37,107 nucleotides of DNA from Kiloniellales bacterium (GCA_022361275.1 JAKSBE010000559.1:1-37107), one strand, 5' to 3'; counted from the stretch's first letter, positions 9,449 to 17,895 are shown. Notes: a model not told the origin generated them from the letters alone. A program made the numbers and translations.

Positions 9449-10474
9449 ATGGACAAGATCGGCGTGATGGTTTGCGGCCACGGCAGCCGCGATCCCGACG
9501 CGATTCGGGAGTTCGACAGCGTCGCGCGCGGCATCGAGGCGCGGCTGCCGCAGTACGACGTGGAAAGCGGCTTTCTGGAGTTCGCGCGGCCGGTCATCCG
9601 CGACGGCCTGGACAAGCTGCGCGCGCGCGGCTGCAGCCGGATCCTGGCGGTGCCCGGCATGCTCTTCGCCGCGGGCCACGCCAAGAACGACATCCCCTCG
9701 GTGCTCAACACCTATCAGGCCCAGCACCCCGGCCTGCAGATCGACTACGGCCGCGAGCTGGCCGTCGACCCGCTGCTGCTGCGCGCCGCCGGCGACCGGG
9801 TCCGCGCCGCCCTGGAATCGGCCGGCGAAGACGTCCCCCTGCACGAGACCCTGCTCTGCGTGGTCGGGCGCGGTGCCTCGGACCCCGACGCCAACTCCAA
9901 CGTGACCAAGGTCATGCGGCTGCTCTGGGAAGGCTTCGGCTTCGGTTGGGGCGAGACCGCCTATTCCGGCGTGACCTTCCCGCTGGTCGAGCCGGGCCTG
10001 GAGCACGCCGCCAAGCTGGGCTATCGGCGGATCGTCGTCTTCCCCTACTTCCTTTTCACCGGGGTCCTGGTGAAGCGGATCTACGACGCCACGGACAGGG
10101 TGGCCGCCCGGCATCCGGAGATCGAGTTCCGCAAGGCCTCCTACCTCAACGACCATCCGGCCGTCCTGGACGCCTTCGCCGAGCGGGTCGGGGAGATCCT
10201 GACCGGCGAGAACGTCATGAACTGCAAGCTCTGCAAGTACCGGGCCCAGGTCCTGGGCTTCGAGGCCGAGGTCGGCCTGCCGCAGGAAAGCCACCACCAC
10301 CACGTCGAAGGCATCGGCACCGACGCGGACGAGGCGGCCGGCCATCATCATCACCATGCTCACGACCACAGTCACAGTCACAGGCACGGGCACGACCACG
10401 ACCATCACCACCATCCCTATCCCCACGCCAACCATCCGCACGGGCCGCGCTCCATGAAGAAGGCGGCGGGCTGA
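9449..10474 (+). CDS. cbiX: CbiX-type sirohydrochlorin chelatase, His-rich tail and CxxC motif
   Basis: This 341-aa protein has two fused CbiX/CbiK-like chelatase halves. Half one carries CGHGSRDPDA with the metal-binding His at residue 11, and AAGHAKNDIPSVL with the second His. In half two the equivalent first site is VGRGASDPDAN (His replaced by Arg), as in long CbiX proteins. A C-terminal extension starts with MNCKLCKYR (~residue 257), matching the MxCxxC motif reported for the Fe-S centre of long CbiX. A run of more than 25 His residues follows (~282-332), usually taken as a metal store. It would insert Co(II) into sirohydrochlorin, the early-insertion route. It is first in the cobH-cobL-cobI-cobJ-cobM operon, with 6 nt to cobH. 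Ferrochelatase activity for siroheme is a possible alternative. Confidence 0.92.
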   Translation: MDKIGVMVCGHGSRDPDAIREFDSVARGIEARLPQYDVESGFLEFARPVIRDGLDKLRARGCSRILAVPGMLFAAGHAKNDIPSVLNTYQAQHPGLQIDYGRELAVDPLLLRAAGDRVRAALESAGEDVPLHETLLCVVGRGASDPDANSNVTKVMRLLWEGFGFGWGETAYSGVTFPLVEPGLEHAAKLGYRRIVVFPYFLFTGVLVKRIYDATDRVAARHPEIEFRKASYLNDHPAVLDAFAERVGEILTGENVMNCKLCKYRAQVLGFEAEVGLPQESHHHHVEGIGTDADEAAGHHHHHAHDHSHSHRHGHDHDHHHHPYPHANHPHGPRSMKKAAG

Positions 10475-10480
10475 AGCGCT

Positions 10481-11263
10481 ATGTCCGAGAGATCGCGCGT
10501 CACCCCCCTCCCGACCTCCCCCCATCAAGGGGGGAGGGGCGCAGCGGCCGCGCACGGCCAAGCCCCCTCCCCCTCGATGGGGGAGGGCCGGGGTGGGGGT
10601 CGAACACCGGCCTCGGACAAGAGCACCAGCGGCAAGCCCGCGCCCTTCGATTACCTGCGCGACCCGGAGGAGATCACGCGCCGCTCCTTCGCCATCGTCG
10701 AGGCCGAGGCGGACCTGACGCGCCTGCCCGAGCCCCTGCGGCCGCTGGCGCGGCGCCTGGTCCATGCCTGCGGCATGCCGGACATTCTGGAGGACCTGGC
10801 CTGGGGCGGGCCGGTCGCGGAGGTGGGCCGCAAGGCGCTCGAAGATGGGGCGCCGGTCCTGGCGGACTGCCGCATGGTCGCCGAGGGCGTGACCCGGGCG
10901 CGCCTGCGCCGGGACAACGCGGTGCTCTGCACCCTGGGCGACCCGCGGGTGCCGGCCCTGGCTCTGGAGCGGGGCACGACCCGCTCGGCCGCCGCGGTCG
11001 AGCTCTGGGACGACCATCTGACCGGCGCGGTCGTGGCCATCGGCAACGCGCCGACCGCGCTCTTCAGCCTGCTCGAGCGGCTGCAAGAGGGCGCGCCCAG
11101 GCCGGCGGTCATTCTCGGCTTTCCGGTCGGCTTCGTCGGCGCCGCCGAGTCCAAGGAGGCTCTGGCGCAGGCGGCCCTGGACCTGCCTTTCCTGACCCTG
11201 CGCGGTCGGCGCGGCGGCTCGGCCCTGGCGGCGGCGGGGGTCAACGCCCTCGCCGCGGGGTGA
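10481..11263 (+). CDS. cobH: Precorrin-8X methylmutase
   Basis: CobH/CbiC moves a methyl group from C11 to C12 to give hydrogenobyrinic acid. The core begins at FDYLRDPEEITRRSFAIVEAE (~residue 54) and carries the catalytic His in RRLVHACGMPDILEDL. The GNAPTALFSLLE and GFPVGFVGAAESKEAL segments are typical of the family. The annotated 260 aa is longer than the usual ~210 because residues ~7-45 (VTPLPTSPHQGGRG... through GGGRTP) are translated from repeat B; no good in-frame ATG is seen between the repeat and the core. The repeat may have been fused to the gene's 5' end, or translation may begin at a downstream non-ATG codon. It is followed by cobL after 10 nt. Confidence 0.93.
   Translation: MSERSRVTPLPTSPHQGGRGAAAAHGQAPSPSMGEGRGGGRTPASDKSTSGKPAPFDYLRDPEEITRRSFAIVEAEADLTRLPEPLRPLARRLVHACGMPDILEDLAWGGPVAEVGRKALEDGAPVLADCRMVAEGVTRARLRRDNAVLCTLGDPRVPALALERGTTRSAAAVELWDDHLTGAVVAIGNAPTALFSLLERLQEGAPRPAVILGFPVGFVGAAESKEALAQAALDLPFLTLRGRRGGSALAAAGVNALAAG
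10501..10600. repeat. Dispersed GC palindromic repeat B, copy 2 (5' end of cobH)
   Basis: This is the same architecture as the copy at 5021-5120: outer CACCCCCCTCCC and GGGGTGGGGG arms and two inner hairpins around CTCCCCCCATCAAGGGGGGAG and CCTCCCCCTCGATGGGGGAGG. It lies wholly inside the annotated cobH reading frame and encodes its N-terminal extension. Confidence 0.8.
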
Positions 11264-11273
11264 GGGCGCGCCC

Positions 11274-12479
11274 GTGACCCCCTGGCTGTCCATCGTCGGG
11301 ATCGGTGAAGACGGGCTCGACGGCCTCTCCGCCGCCGCCCGGGCCCTGGTCGAGGGGGCTGAGGTCCTGGTCGGCGGCGAGCGCCACCTGGCCATGGTGC
11401 CGGAGGACGGCCGCCGGCGGATCGTCTGGCCGAAGCCGCTGCGCGCCGCCTTCGACGAGATCGCGGCTCACAAGCCGCGGCGGGTCTGCGTCCTGGCGAC
11501 CGGCGACCCGCTCTGCTTCGGCGTCGGCCGCATGCTGCTGCAGCGCTTCCCCATCGAGGAGGTCGCGATCCTGCCGTCGCCTTCGGCCTTCAGCCTGGCC
11601 TGCGCGCGCCTGGGCTGGAGCCTGCCGGACGTCGAGACCCTGACCGTCCACGGCCGCCCGGTCGCGGCGCTGCAGTCCTTCATCCAGCCCGGCGCGCGTC
11701 TGCTGATCCTCAGCGCCGGGTCCGAGAGCCCGGCCGCCGTCGCCGCCCTGCTGCGCGAACGCCGCTACGGCCGCAGCGAGGTGACGGTGCTGGAGCACCT
11801 CGGCGGCGCCAAGGAGAGCCTGCGGTCTTCGACCGCCGAGGACTGGCCCGATGACCCGGTCGCCGAGTTGAACAGCATCGCCGTGGACTGCCGCGCCGAG
11901 CCGGGCACGCCGCTGCTGCCGCGCACGCCCGGGCTGCCGGACGCGGCCTTCCGCCACGACGGCCAGCTGACCAAGCGCGAGGTCCGCGCCGCGACCCTGG
12001 CCGCGCTGGCACCGGTCCAGGGCCAGCGGCTCTGGGACGTCGGCGCCGGCTGCGGCTCGATCGCCGTCGAATGGCTGCGCGCGGCGCCGCGGGCCGAGGC
12101 CGTCGCCCTGGAACGGCGCTCGGACCGCATGGCCCTGATCGCAGAGAACGCCCAGGCCCTGGGCGTGCCGCGGCTCGCGGTCGTCGCGGGCGAGGCGCCG
12201 GCGGCCCTGGCCGAGCTCGAACCGCCGGACGCGGTCTTCATCGGCGGCGGCGCCACGGTCCCGGGCGTCTTCGAGGCCTGCTGGGCGGCGCTGCGCCCCG
12301 GCGGCCGCCTGGTCGCCAACGTCGTCACCCTGGAGGGCGAGGCGGCGCTGCTGCGCTGGCGCCAGGAGATCGGCGGCGCGCTGACCCGGATCGCGGTGTC
12401 GCGGGCCGAGCCGGTCGGCGGCTTCCTCGGCTGGCGGCCCCTGATGCCGGTCACCCAGTTCGCGGCGGCGAAGTCATGA
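11274..12479 (+). CDS. cobL: Precorrin-6Y C5,15-methyltransferase (CbiE-CbiT fusion)
   Basis: This 401-aa bifunctional enzyme methylates C5 and C15 and decarboxylates the C12 acetate side chain. The N-terminal CbiE-type tetrapyrrole methylase domain (~1-195) opens with SIVGIGEDGLDGLSAAARAL and contains CVLATGDPLCFGVGRML. The C-terminal CbiT-type Rossmann methyltransferase (~215-400) begins with TKREVRAATLAAL and has the SAM-binding glycine motif WDVGAGCGSIAVEWLRA. The start is GTG 11274, 10 nt after the cobH stop. The gene ends in an ATGA overlap with cobI. The length equals known CobL proteins. Confidence 0.95.
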   Translation: MTPWLSIVGIGEDGLDGLSAAARALVEGAEVLVGGERHLAMVPEDGRRRIVWPKPLRAAFDEIAAHKPRRVCVLATGDPLCFGVGRMLLQRFPIEEVAILPSPSAFSLACARLGWSLPDVETLTVHGRPVAALQSFIQPGARLLILSAGSESPAAVAALLRERRYGRSEVTVLEHLGGAKESLRSSTAEDWPDDPVAELNSIAVDCRAEPGTPLLPRTPGLPDAAFRHDGQLTKREVRAATLAALAPVQGQRLWDVGAGCGSIAVEWLRAAPRAEAVALERRSDRMALIAENAQALGVPRLAVVAGEAPAALAELEPPDAVFIGGGATVPGVFEACWAALRPGGRLVANVVTLEGEAALLRWRQEIGGALTRIAVSRAEPVGGFLGWRPLMPVTQFAAAKS

Positions 12480-13180
12480 CCGGGCGACTCTACGGCCTGG
12501 GCATCGGCCCGGGCGATCCCGAGCTGATCACCCTGAAGGCATTGCGCGTCCTGCGGGGGGCCGCCGTGGTCGCCTATCCGGCGCCGGAGACGGGCGACAG
12601 CCTGGCCCGGCGCATCGCAGCGCCGCACCTGGACGGCCGCCAGGAGGAGATCGCCATCCGCATGCCGATCCACGATGCCGCCTTCCCAAAGGACGACATC
12701 TACGACGGCGCGGCGGAAAACCTGGGCCGGCAGCTGGAGGCCGGCCGCGACGTCGCCGTGCTCTGCGAGGGCGATCCCTTCTTCTACGGCTCCTTCATGT
12801 ACCTCTTCGGCCGCATGGCCGAGCGCTACCCGGTCGAGGTGGTGCCCGGCGTCTCCTCCCTGACCGCCTGCGCGGCGGCCCTCGGCGCGCCCCTGGCGGC
12901 GCGCAACGACGTCCTGACCGTGGTCCCGGCGCCGCTCGACGAGGCGGCGCTGCGGGCGCGCCTGGAGGGGGCGGAGGCGGCGGCGATCATCAAGGTCGGC
13001 CGGCACCTGCCCAAGGTGCGCCGGGTCCTGCGCGCCCTGGGCGTGCTGGAGGGTGCCCGCTACATCGAGCACGCGACCATGGCGAGCCAGCGGGTCCTGC
13101 CGCTGGCCTCGTTGCCGGACGACGCCGCGCCCTACTTCTCGATGATCCTGCTGCACCGCCGCGGGGAGGCCTGGTCGTGA
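12476..13180 (+). CDS. cobI: Precorrin-2 C20-methyltransferase
   Basis: This 234-aa SAM-dependent tetrapyrrole methylase (CobI/CbiL type) converts precorrin-2 to precorrin-3A. It begins LYGLGIGPGDPELITLKALRVL, the family N-terminal signature. It also contains FPKDDIYDGAAENLG, the SAM-site CEGDPFFYGSFMYLFGRM and VVPGVSSLTACAAALGAPL. The ORF track extends this frame upstream to 12071 through cobL; the real start is ATG 12476, overlapping the cobL stop by four bases. The stop overlaps the GTG start of the cbiG-cobJ gene. CobI versus cobalt-precorrin-2-specific CbiL cannot be told apart reliably by eye, which matters because a CbiX is present. Confidence 0.94.
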   Translation: MTGRLYGLGIGPGDPELITLKALRVLRGAAVVAYPAPETGDSLARRIAAPHLDGRQEEIAIRMPIHDAAFPKDDIYDGAAENLGRQLEAGRDVAVLCEGDPFFYGSFMYLFGRMAERYPVEVVPGVSSLTACAAALGAPLAARNDVLTVVPAPLDEAALRARLEGAEAAAIIKVGRHLPKVRRVLRALGVLEGARYIEHATMASQRVLPLASLPDDAAPYFSMILLHRRGEAWS

Positions 13181-15180
13181 GCGCAACCGTCTTCGTCGCG
13201 CTCACCGCGCAGGGCCTGGCCTTGGCCCGCCGGCTGCAGCCTTGTTTTCCCGGCACCGAGGTCCACGGCCGCCGCGGGCGGGCCGAGGGCGCGGACCTCC
13301 TCTTCGACGACACGGCGGCGGCGCTGCGCGCCCTCTTCGCCGAGGGCCGTCCGATCGTCGGCCTCTGCGCCGCCGGGATCCTGATCCGCGCCCTGGCGCC
13401 CTCGCTCGCCGACAAGCGGGCCGAGCCGCCGGTCATCGCCCTGGCCGAGGACGGCGGCGCGGTGGCGCCATTGCTCGGCGGGCACCACGGCGCCAACGAT
13501 CTGGCCCGGCGGATTGCCGACGCCCTCGGCATCGAAGCCGCGGTCACCACGGCCGGCGACCGTCGCTTCGGCATCGCCCTGGACGCGCCGCCGGCCGGCT
13601 GGGCGCTGGCGAACCCGGAAGACTCCAAGGCCTTCGTGGCGGCCTTGCTCGATGGTGCCCGGGTCCGGCTGCGGGTCGATGATCCGGGCCAGCCGGGAGG
13701 CCGCGCCCTTCAGCGCGAACCACGGCGCCTACGCGCGGCTCAGGACGAGGCTGAGCAGGCACGGGCCAACGAGGAGATGACGTCGTCCTCATCCCGAGCT
13801 TGTCGAGGGGCGAAGCATGACCTGAACTGGCTCTCCGCGTCGGAACTGCCGTTCGACCAGAACGGCGCCCTGGAGATCCGCGTCACCGAAAGGGCCGAGC
13901 CGGGCAGCGCCGAGCGCCTCGTCTATCATCCCGGCACGCTCGCCCTCGGCGTCGGCTGCGAGCGCGGCTGCGCGGCCGAGGAGCTGATCGCGCTCGTGCG
14001 GGATCGCCTGAAAGAATCCGGGCTCGCGCCCGCGGCCGTCGCCGCTGTCTTCTCCCTCGACCTCAAGTCGGACGAGGCGGCGGTCCACGCCCTGGCCGAA
14101 GACCTCGGTGTGCCGGCCCGCTTCTTCGACGCGGCGGCGCTGGAGGCGCAGACCCCGCGCCTGGCCAGGCCGTCGGAAGCGGTCTTCCGCGAGGTCGGGG
14201 TCCACGGCGTCGCCGAAGGCGCGGCCCTGGCCGCGGTCGGCGAGGCCGGGGCCTTGATCCTGCCCAAGGTCAAGTCGGCGCGGGCGACCTGCGCGCTGGC
14301 GAGGGCGCCGGCGCCTTTGGACCCGGACTCGATCGGCGCCGCCCAGGGCCGCTTGCTGGTGGTCGGCACCGGCCCGGGGGCGGAGGCCTGGCGCACGCCC
14401 GAGGCCGGGGCCGCGGTATCGGCGGCGAGCGATCTCGTCGGCTACCGGCTCTACCTGGACCTGCTCGGGCCTGCGGTGGCGGGCAAGACCCGCCACGACT
14501 TCGACCTGGGGCAGGAGGAGGCGCGGGTCCGCCATGCCCTGGCCCTGGCCGCCGAAGGCCGGACGGTGGCCCTGGTCTCCTCGGGCGACCCCGGGATCTA
14601 TGCCATGGCGAGCCTGGTCTTCGAGGTCCTGGAGACCTGCGAGCGGCCGGACTGGCGGCGGGTCCGGATCGAGGTCTCGCCGGGCCTCTCGGCACTCCAG
14701 GCCGCGGCGGCGCGGATCGGCGCACCCCTGGGACACGACTTCTGCACGGTCTCGCTCTCCGACCTCATGACCCCCTGGCCGGCCATCGAGAAGCGGCTGA
14801 CGGCCGCGGCCGAGGGCGACTTCGTGGTCGCGCTCTACAACCCGGTCTCGAAGCGCCGGCAACGGCAGCTGGAACGGGCAAGGGACATCCTGCTGAAGCA
14901 TCGCCCGGCCGAGACGCCGGTGGTGCTGGCGCGGCGCCTCGGCCGCCCCGGCGAAACGGTGACCGTCGTGGATCTGGCAGCCCTGACACCGGCGCAGGTC
15001 GACATGCTGACCCTGGTGCTGGTCGGCTCCTCGGCGACCCGGCGTGTGCCGCGCCGCGACGGCGGACTCTGGGTCTACACGCCGCGCGGCTACGGCGCGG
15101 GCGGGGGGCTCGCCCTTCAGCGCGAAGCGCCGCGCGTAGGCGCGGCTCAGGACGCGGCCAAGGACGCGGCCTCATGCTGA
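13177..15180 (+). CDS. cobJ: CbiG-CobJ fusion: cobalamin lactonase plus precorrin-3B C17-methyltransferase
   Basis: This is a 667-aa fusion. Residues ~1-165 are a CbiG N-terminal domain (GRPIVGLCAAGILIRALAPSL, then GGHHGANDLARRIADALG). Residues ~247-376 are the CbiG C-terminal/CobE domain (LALGVGCERGCAAEELIALV, then ILPKVKSARATCALA). Residues ~391-640 are the CobJ/CbiH methylase (RLLVVGTGPGAEAWRTPEA, VALVSSGDPGIYAMA, FVVALYNPVSKRRQ). CbiG opens the ring-A lactone after ring contraction in the cobalt-first pathway; CobJ/CbiH methylates C17. Two in-frame copies of repeat A are present: residues ~177-214 between the two CbiG domains, and residues ~645-667 at the C-terminus. The GTG start overlaps the cobI stop (GTGA). 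The frame stays open, so this is not an obvious pseudogene. Confidence 0.92.
   Translation: MSATVFVALTAQGLALARRLQPCFPGTEVHGRRGRAEGADLLFDDTAAALRALFAEGRPIVGLCAAGILIRALAPSLADKRAEPPVIALAEDGGAVAPLLGGHHGANDLARRIADALGIEAAVTTAGDRRFGIALDAPPAGWALANPEDSKAFVAALLDGARVRLRVDDPGQPGGRALQREPRRLRAAQDEAEQARANEEMTSSSSRACRGAKHDLNWLSASELPFDQNGALEIRVTERAEPGSAERLVYHPGTLALGVGCERGCAAEELIALVRDRLKESGLAPAAVAAVFSLDLKSDEAAVHALAEDLGVPARFFDAAALEAQTPRLARPSEAVFREVGVHGVAEGAALAAVGEAGALILPKVKSARATCALARAPAPLDPDSIGAAQGRLLVVGTGPGAEAWRTPEAGAAVSAASDLVGYRLYLDLLGPAVAGKTRHDFDLGQEEARVRHALALAAEGRTVALVSSGDPGIYAMASLVFEVLETCERPDWRRVRIEVSPGLSALQAAAARIGAPLGHDFCTVSLSDLMTPWPAIEKRLTAAAEGDFVVALYNPVSKRRQRQLERARDILLKHRPAETPVVLARRLGRPGETVTVVDLAALTPAQVDMLTLVLVGSSATRRVPRRDGGLWVYTPRGYGAGGGLALQREAPRVGAAQDAAKDAASC
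13705..13820 (+). repeat. Dispersed repeat A, copy 2, in frame inside cbiG-cobJ
   Basis: The block from GCCCTTCAGCGCGAA to GCGGCTCAGGACGAGG, and the following CGTCCTCATCCCGAGCTTGT block, match the reverse complement of the element in the cobW-cobN gap. It is translated as ALQREPRRLRAAQDEAEQ and on to CRGAKHD, low-complexity sequence that does not belong to either CbiG domain. Its length keeps the reading frame open. Confidence 0.8.
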
Positions 15181-15210
15181 GCCTGTCGAAGCATGAGGCT
15201 GTCGAAGCAG
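15111..15210 (+). repeat. Dispersed repeat A, copy 3 (3' end of cbiG-cobJ)
   Basis: This carries the same CGCCCTTCAGCGCGAAGCGC and GCGGCTCAGGACG block as copies 1 and 2, followed by the palindromic CTCATGCTGAGCCTGTCGAA part. It encodes the last ~22 residues and the stop codon of the CbiG-CobJ fusion and ends just before the cobM start. Confidence 0.8.
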
Positions 15211-15223
15211 CGGTCCCGCCGCC

Positions 15224-15988
15224 ATGACCGTGCACTTCATCGGCGCCGGACCGGGCGCGCCCGACCTGCTGACCCTGCGCGGCAAGCGCCTGATCGAAGC
15301 GGCCGACCTCGTCCTTTACGCCGGCTCCCTGGTGCCGGTCGAGATCCTCGGCTTCGCCAAGCCCGGCGCGCGGGTGGTCGACTCGGCACCGCTCACCCTG
15401 GAGGAGATCCTCGCCGAAATGCAGGACGCCTATCGCGCCGGGCAGATCATCGCCCGGGTGCATTCCGGCGACCCCTCGCTCTACGGCGCCATTGCCGAGC
15501 AGATCCGGCGCCTGGAGGCGCTGGGCATCCCCTACGACATCACCCCGGGCGTGCCGGCCTATGCCGCGGCGGCGGCGGCCCTGGGCAAGGAGCTTACCCT
15601 GCCCGGCGTCAGCCAGACCGTGATCCTGACCCGCACCGCGATGAAGGCCTCGGCCATGCCGGAAGGCGAGGAACTGGCGCGCCTCGGCCGCAGCGGCGCG
15701 ACCCTGGCAATCCACCTCTCGGTCCGCAACCTGCGCCAGGTCGTCGAGGACCTGACGCCGCACTACGGCGCCGACTGTCCGGTCGCCGTGGTCTACCGCG
15801 CTTCCTGGCCCGACCAGCAGGTGATCCTCGGCAGCCTCGCCGAGATCCGCGCCAAGGTCCGAGCCGCCAAGATCACCCGCACCGCCCTGATCCTGGTCGG
15901 CCGGGTGCTGGACGAGCAGCGCTTCGCCGACTCCAAGCTCTACGACCCCGAGCACGTCCACGTCTGCCGCCACGGCCGCCGGTCCTGA
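15224..15988 (+). CDS. cobM: Precorrin-4 C11-methyltransferase
   Basis: This 254-aa tetrapyrrole methylase (CobM/CbiF) transfers a methyl from SAM to C11 of precorrin-4. It begins MTVHFIGAGPGAPDLLTLRG and contains DLVLYAGSLVP, ARVHSGDPSLYGAIAEQIRRL, DITPGVPAYAAAAAALG and the CobM/CbiF-typical TVILTRTAMKASAMPEGE. It is last in the cbiX-cobH-cobL-cobI-cobJ operon, 43 nt after cobJ. The gap is taken up by the end of repeat A, and the ribosome-binding site is weak. Confidence 0.96.
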   Translation: MTVHFIGAGPGAPDLLTLRGKRLIEAADLVLYAGSLVPVEILGFAKPGARVVDSAPLTLEEILAEMQDAYRAGQIIARVHSGDPSLYGAIAEQIRRLEALGIPYDITPGVPAYAAAAAALGKELTLPGVSQTVILTRTAMKASAMPEGEELARLGRSGATLAIHLSVRNLRQVVEDLTPHYGADCPVAVVYRASWPDQQVILGSLAEIRAKVRAAKITRTALILVGRVLDEQRFADSKLYDPEHVHVCRHGRRS

Positions 15989-16249
15989 CGCGCCTTTGTC
16001 ATGAAAAAGCGAAGCGAGCCGCGCGCCGCATTGCTCGGCGCTCCCGTTCTGTCCCGATGACGGGCCGAGAGGCACAACCGCCGCCTGTCGCGCTCCCTTC
16101 ACTCTCGTGTAACCCGCCTGGAAAGAAAGCTTCATCTTCGGGCAGGGTTAACGTCATGGGTCCTTCCTAGTCTGCAGCGGAACCCCCGGCGCTACGGGGA
16201 ACACCAATCCAAAAAGAGCTGCAACAGATATTCCCAGGAGGGATCACCG

Positions 16250-17782
16250 ATGTCGTCACCCGAAGACTCCGCCGGCGCGCCGGCGGCGATGGATTCACTC
16301 AGCGAAGCGGGCCTCTCCAGACGCTCGATTCTCAAGGGCGGTGCCGTCGTGGCCGCCGGCCTCTCCGCGCCGGCGGTCGCCTTTCAGGCCTTCCTGGCCA
16401 AGCCGGCGGATGCCCGCGGCCGGCGGGTCAGCCCCGACTACGGCGAGCTGGTCGAGGTCCTCGACCCCAACACCGGTCTGCCACTGCTGAAGCTGCCGCG
16501 CGGCTTCGAATACGTGTCGTTCGGGATCACCGGAGACACCATGGCCGACGGCAGCCCGACCCCTGGGCTTCACGACGGGATGGCCGTGGTGCGGGAGATC
16601 GGCCGCCGCCGGGTGGTCCTGGTGCGCAACCATGAGCAGTCGGGCGGCACCCCCTTCGGCATCGCAGACACGCCGACCTTTGCCAACGACGCCAGCGGCG
16701 GCACCACGAATCTGATCTTCGACCGCCGTCGCGGCAAGCTGACCGAGGACTGGGCCAGCCTGACCGGCACGATCCGCAACTGCGCGGGGGGCCCCAATCC
16801 GCTCAGGCGCTCCTGGATCACGTGCGAGGAAACCACCACGCCCGGCCACGGCTACATCTTCGAGGTGCCTGCCAGCGGCGCGGCCTCGGCCGAGCCGATC
16901 CGCGACGCCGGCCGTTTCTCCCACGAAGCGGTGGCCGTCGATCCCGACACCGGCGAGGTCTACGAGACGGAGGATTCGGGTATCGCCGGCTTCTACCGCT
17001 TCATCCCGAATCGTCGTTCCGACCTGGAGCGTGGCGGGCGTCTGCAGATGCTCAGGATCAAGGGCTCCGACGGTCCGGTCAACCTGAACGGCGGCAATGC
17101 CGGCCGGAACCAGCTTGCGCAGGACTTTGGCTTGCCGGAGGGCGGGCCGATCGAGATCGGCCAGAGCTTCGACGGCGAGTGGGTCGACATCGCCAATCCC
17201 GATCCGGCGCAGGGCCAAGACCCCGTGGTGGCTCAGGGCCTGGCTCTGGGCGGTGCCTTCTTCACCCGCGGCGAAGGCGCCTGGTACAGCCGCGGCTCGG
17301 TCTTCTTCACCTCCACCGACGGCGGCGAGGCGCGCCAGGGCCAAGTCTGGGAGTACGACATCAGGAAGAAACGGCTGACCCTGATCTTCGAATCCGTCGA
17401 CGCCTTCGCGCTCAACAACCCGGACAACATCACCGTGGCCCGGAGCGGCGGCCTTCTGCTCTGCGAAGACGGCGGCGGAATCCGAGACAGCCAGGGCAAC
17501 ATCATCCGCGGCGAGCAGCTGGTCGGCCTGTCGACGGACGGCGATCTCTTCCCCTTCGCGGAGAACAACATCATCATCCCGGACGACCGGACGATCGGCG
17601 GGCTGACGGGCGATCAGCGCCGCCGGGAATGGGCGGGGGCCACCTTCACCCGCGACGGTGACTGGCTCTTCGTCAACATCCAGACCCCGGGCATCACCTT
17701 CGCGATCACCGGCCCCTGGGACCGGGGCCCGCTCGGACGCCGCGGCTCCGGGCGGTTCTTCGACGATGACGACGACGATTGA
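16250..17782 (+). CDS. Tat-exported PhoX-like DUF839 protein
   Basis: This 510-aa protein belongs to the DUF839/PhoX family, calcium/iron-dependent beta-propeller phosphatases and relatives in the periplasm. A twin-arginine signal (LSRRSILKGGAVVAAGLSAPA, ~residues 23-43) indicates folded export. Family signatures are VLVRNHEQSGG, WITCEETTTPGHGYIFEV, RFSHEAVAVDPDTGEVYETED and a region ending GATFTRDGDWLFVNIQTPG. The C-terminus ends in a run of six Asp. AGGAGGG seven bases before the ATG fixes the start. It sits between cobM and cobK/cbiD without an obvious link to cobalamin and has its own 260-bp leader region. Alkaline phosphatase activity is likely for PhoX proper but not certain for this branch. 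Confidence 0.85.
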   Translation: MSSPEDSAGAPAAMDSLSEAGLSRRSILKGGAVVAAGLSAPAVAFQAFLAKPADARGRRVSPDYGELVEVLDPNTGLPLLKLPRGFEYVSFGITGDTMADGSPTPGLHDGMAVVREIGRRRVVLVRNHEQSGGTPFGIADTPTFANDASGGTTNLIFDRRRGKLTEDWASLTGTIRNCAGGPNPLRRSWITCEETTTPGHGYIFEVPASGAASAEPIRDAGRFSHEAVAVDPDTGEVYETEDSGIAGFYRFIPNRRSDLERGGRLQMLRIKGSDGPVNLNGGNAGRNQLAQDFGLPEGGPIEIGQSFDGEWVDIANPDPAQGQDPVVAQGLALGGAFFTRGEGAWYSRGSVFFTSTDGGEARQGQVWEYDIRKKRLTLIFESVDAFALNNPDNITVARSGGLLLCEDGGGIRDSQGNIIRGEQLVGLSTDGDLFPFAENNIIIPDDRTIGGLTGDQRRREWAGATFTRDGDWLFVNIQTPGITFAITGPWDRGPLGRRGSGRFFDDDDDD

Positions 17783-17815
17783 GAAAGCTGGCGACCTCGC
17801 TTGACCGGGCGTGTC

Positions 17816-17852
17816 TTCGGGGGGCTGCACCCGCGGTCCCCCGAACGTCTTT
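17816..17852 (+). terminator. Possible terminator after the DUF839 gene
   Basis: A perfect 8-bp stem TTCGGGGG/CCCCCGAA is extended inward by further G-C/G-U pairs. It lies ~35 nt after the DUF839 stop and is followed by a weak CGTCTTTGG tail. It lies in the convergent gap with cobK. The short T-run makes strong intrinsic termination uncertain. Confidence 0.5.
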
Positions 17853-17895
17853 GGACCTTCCCTGACCCGAAGACTCCTCATCGGATGGTCCGGGG

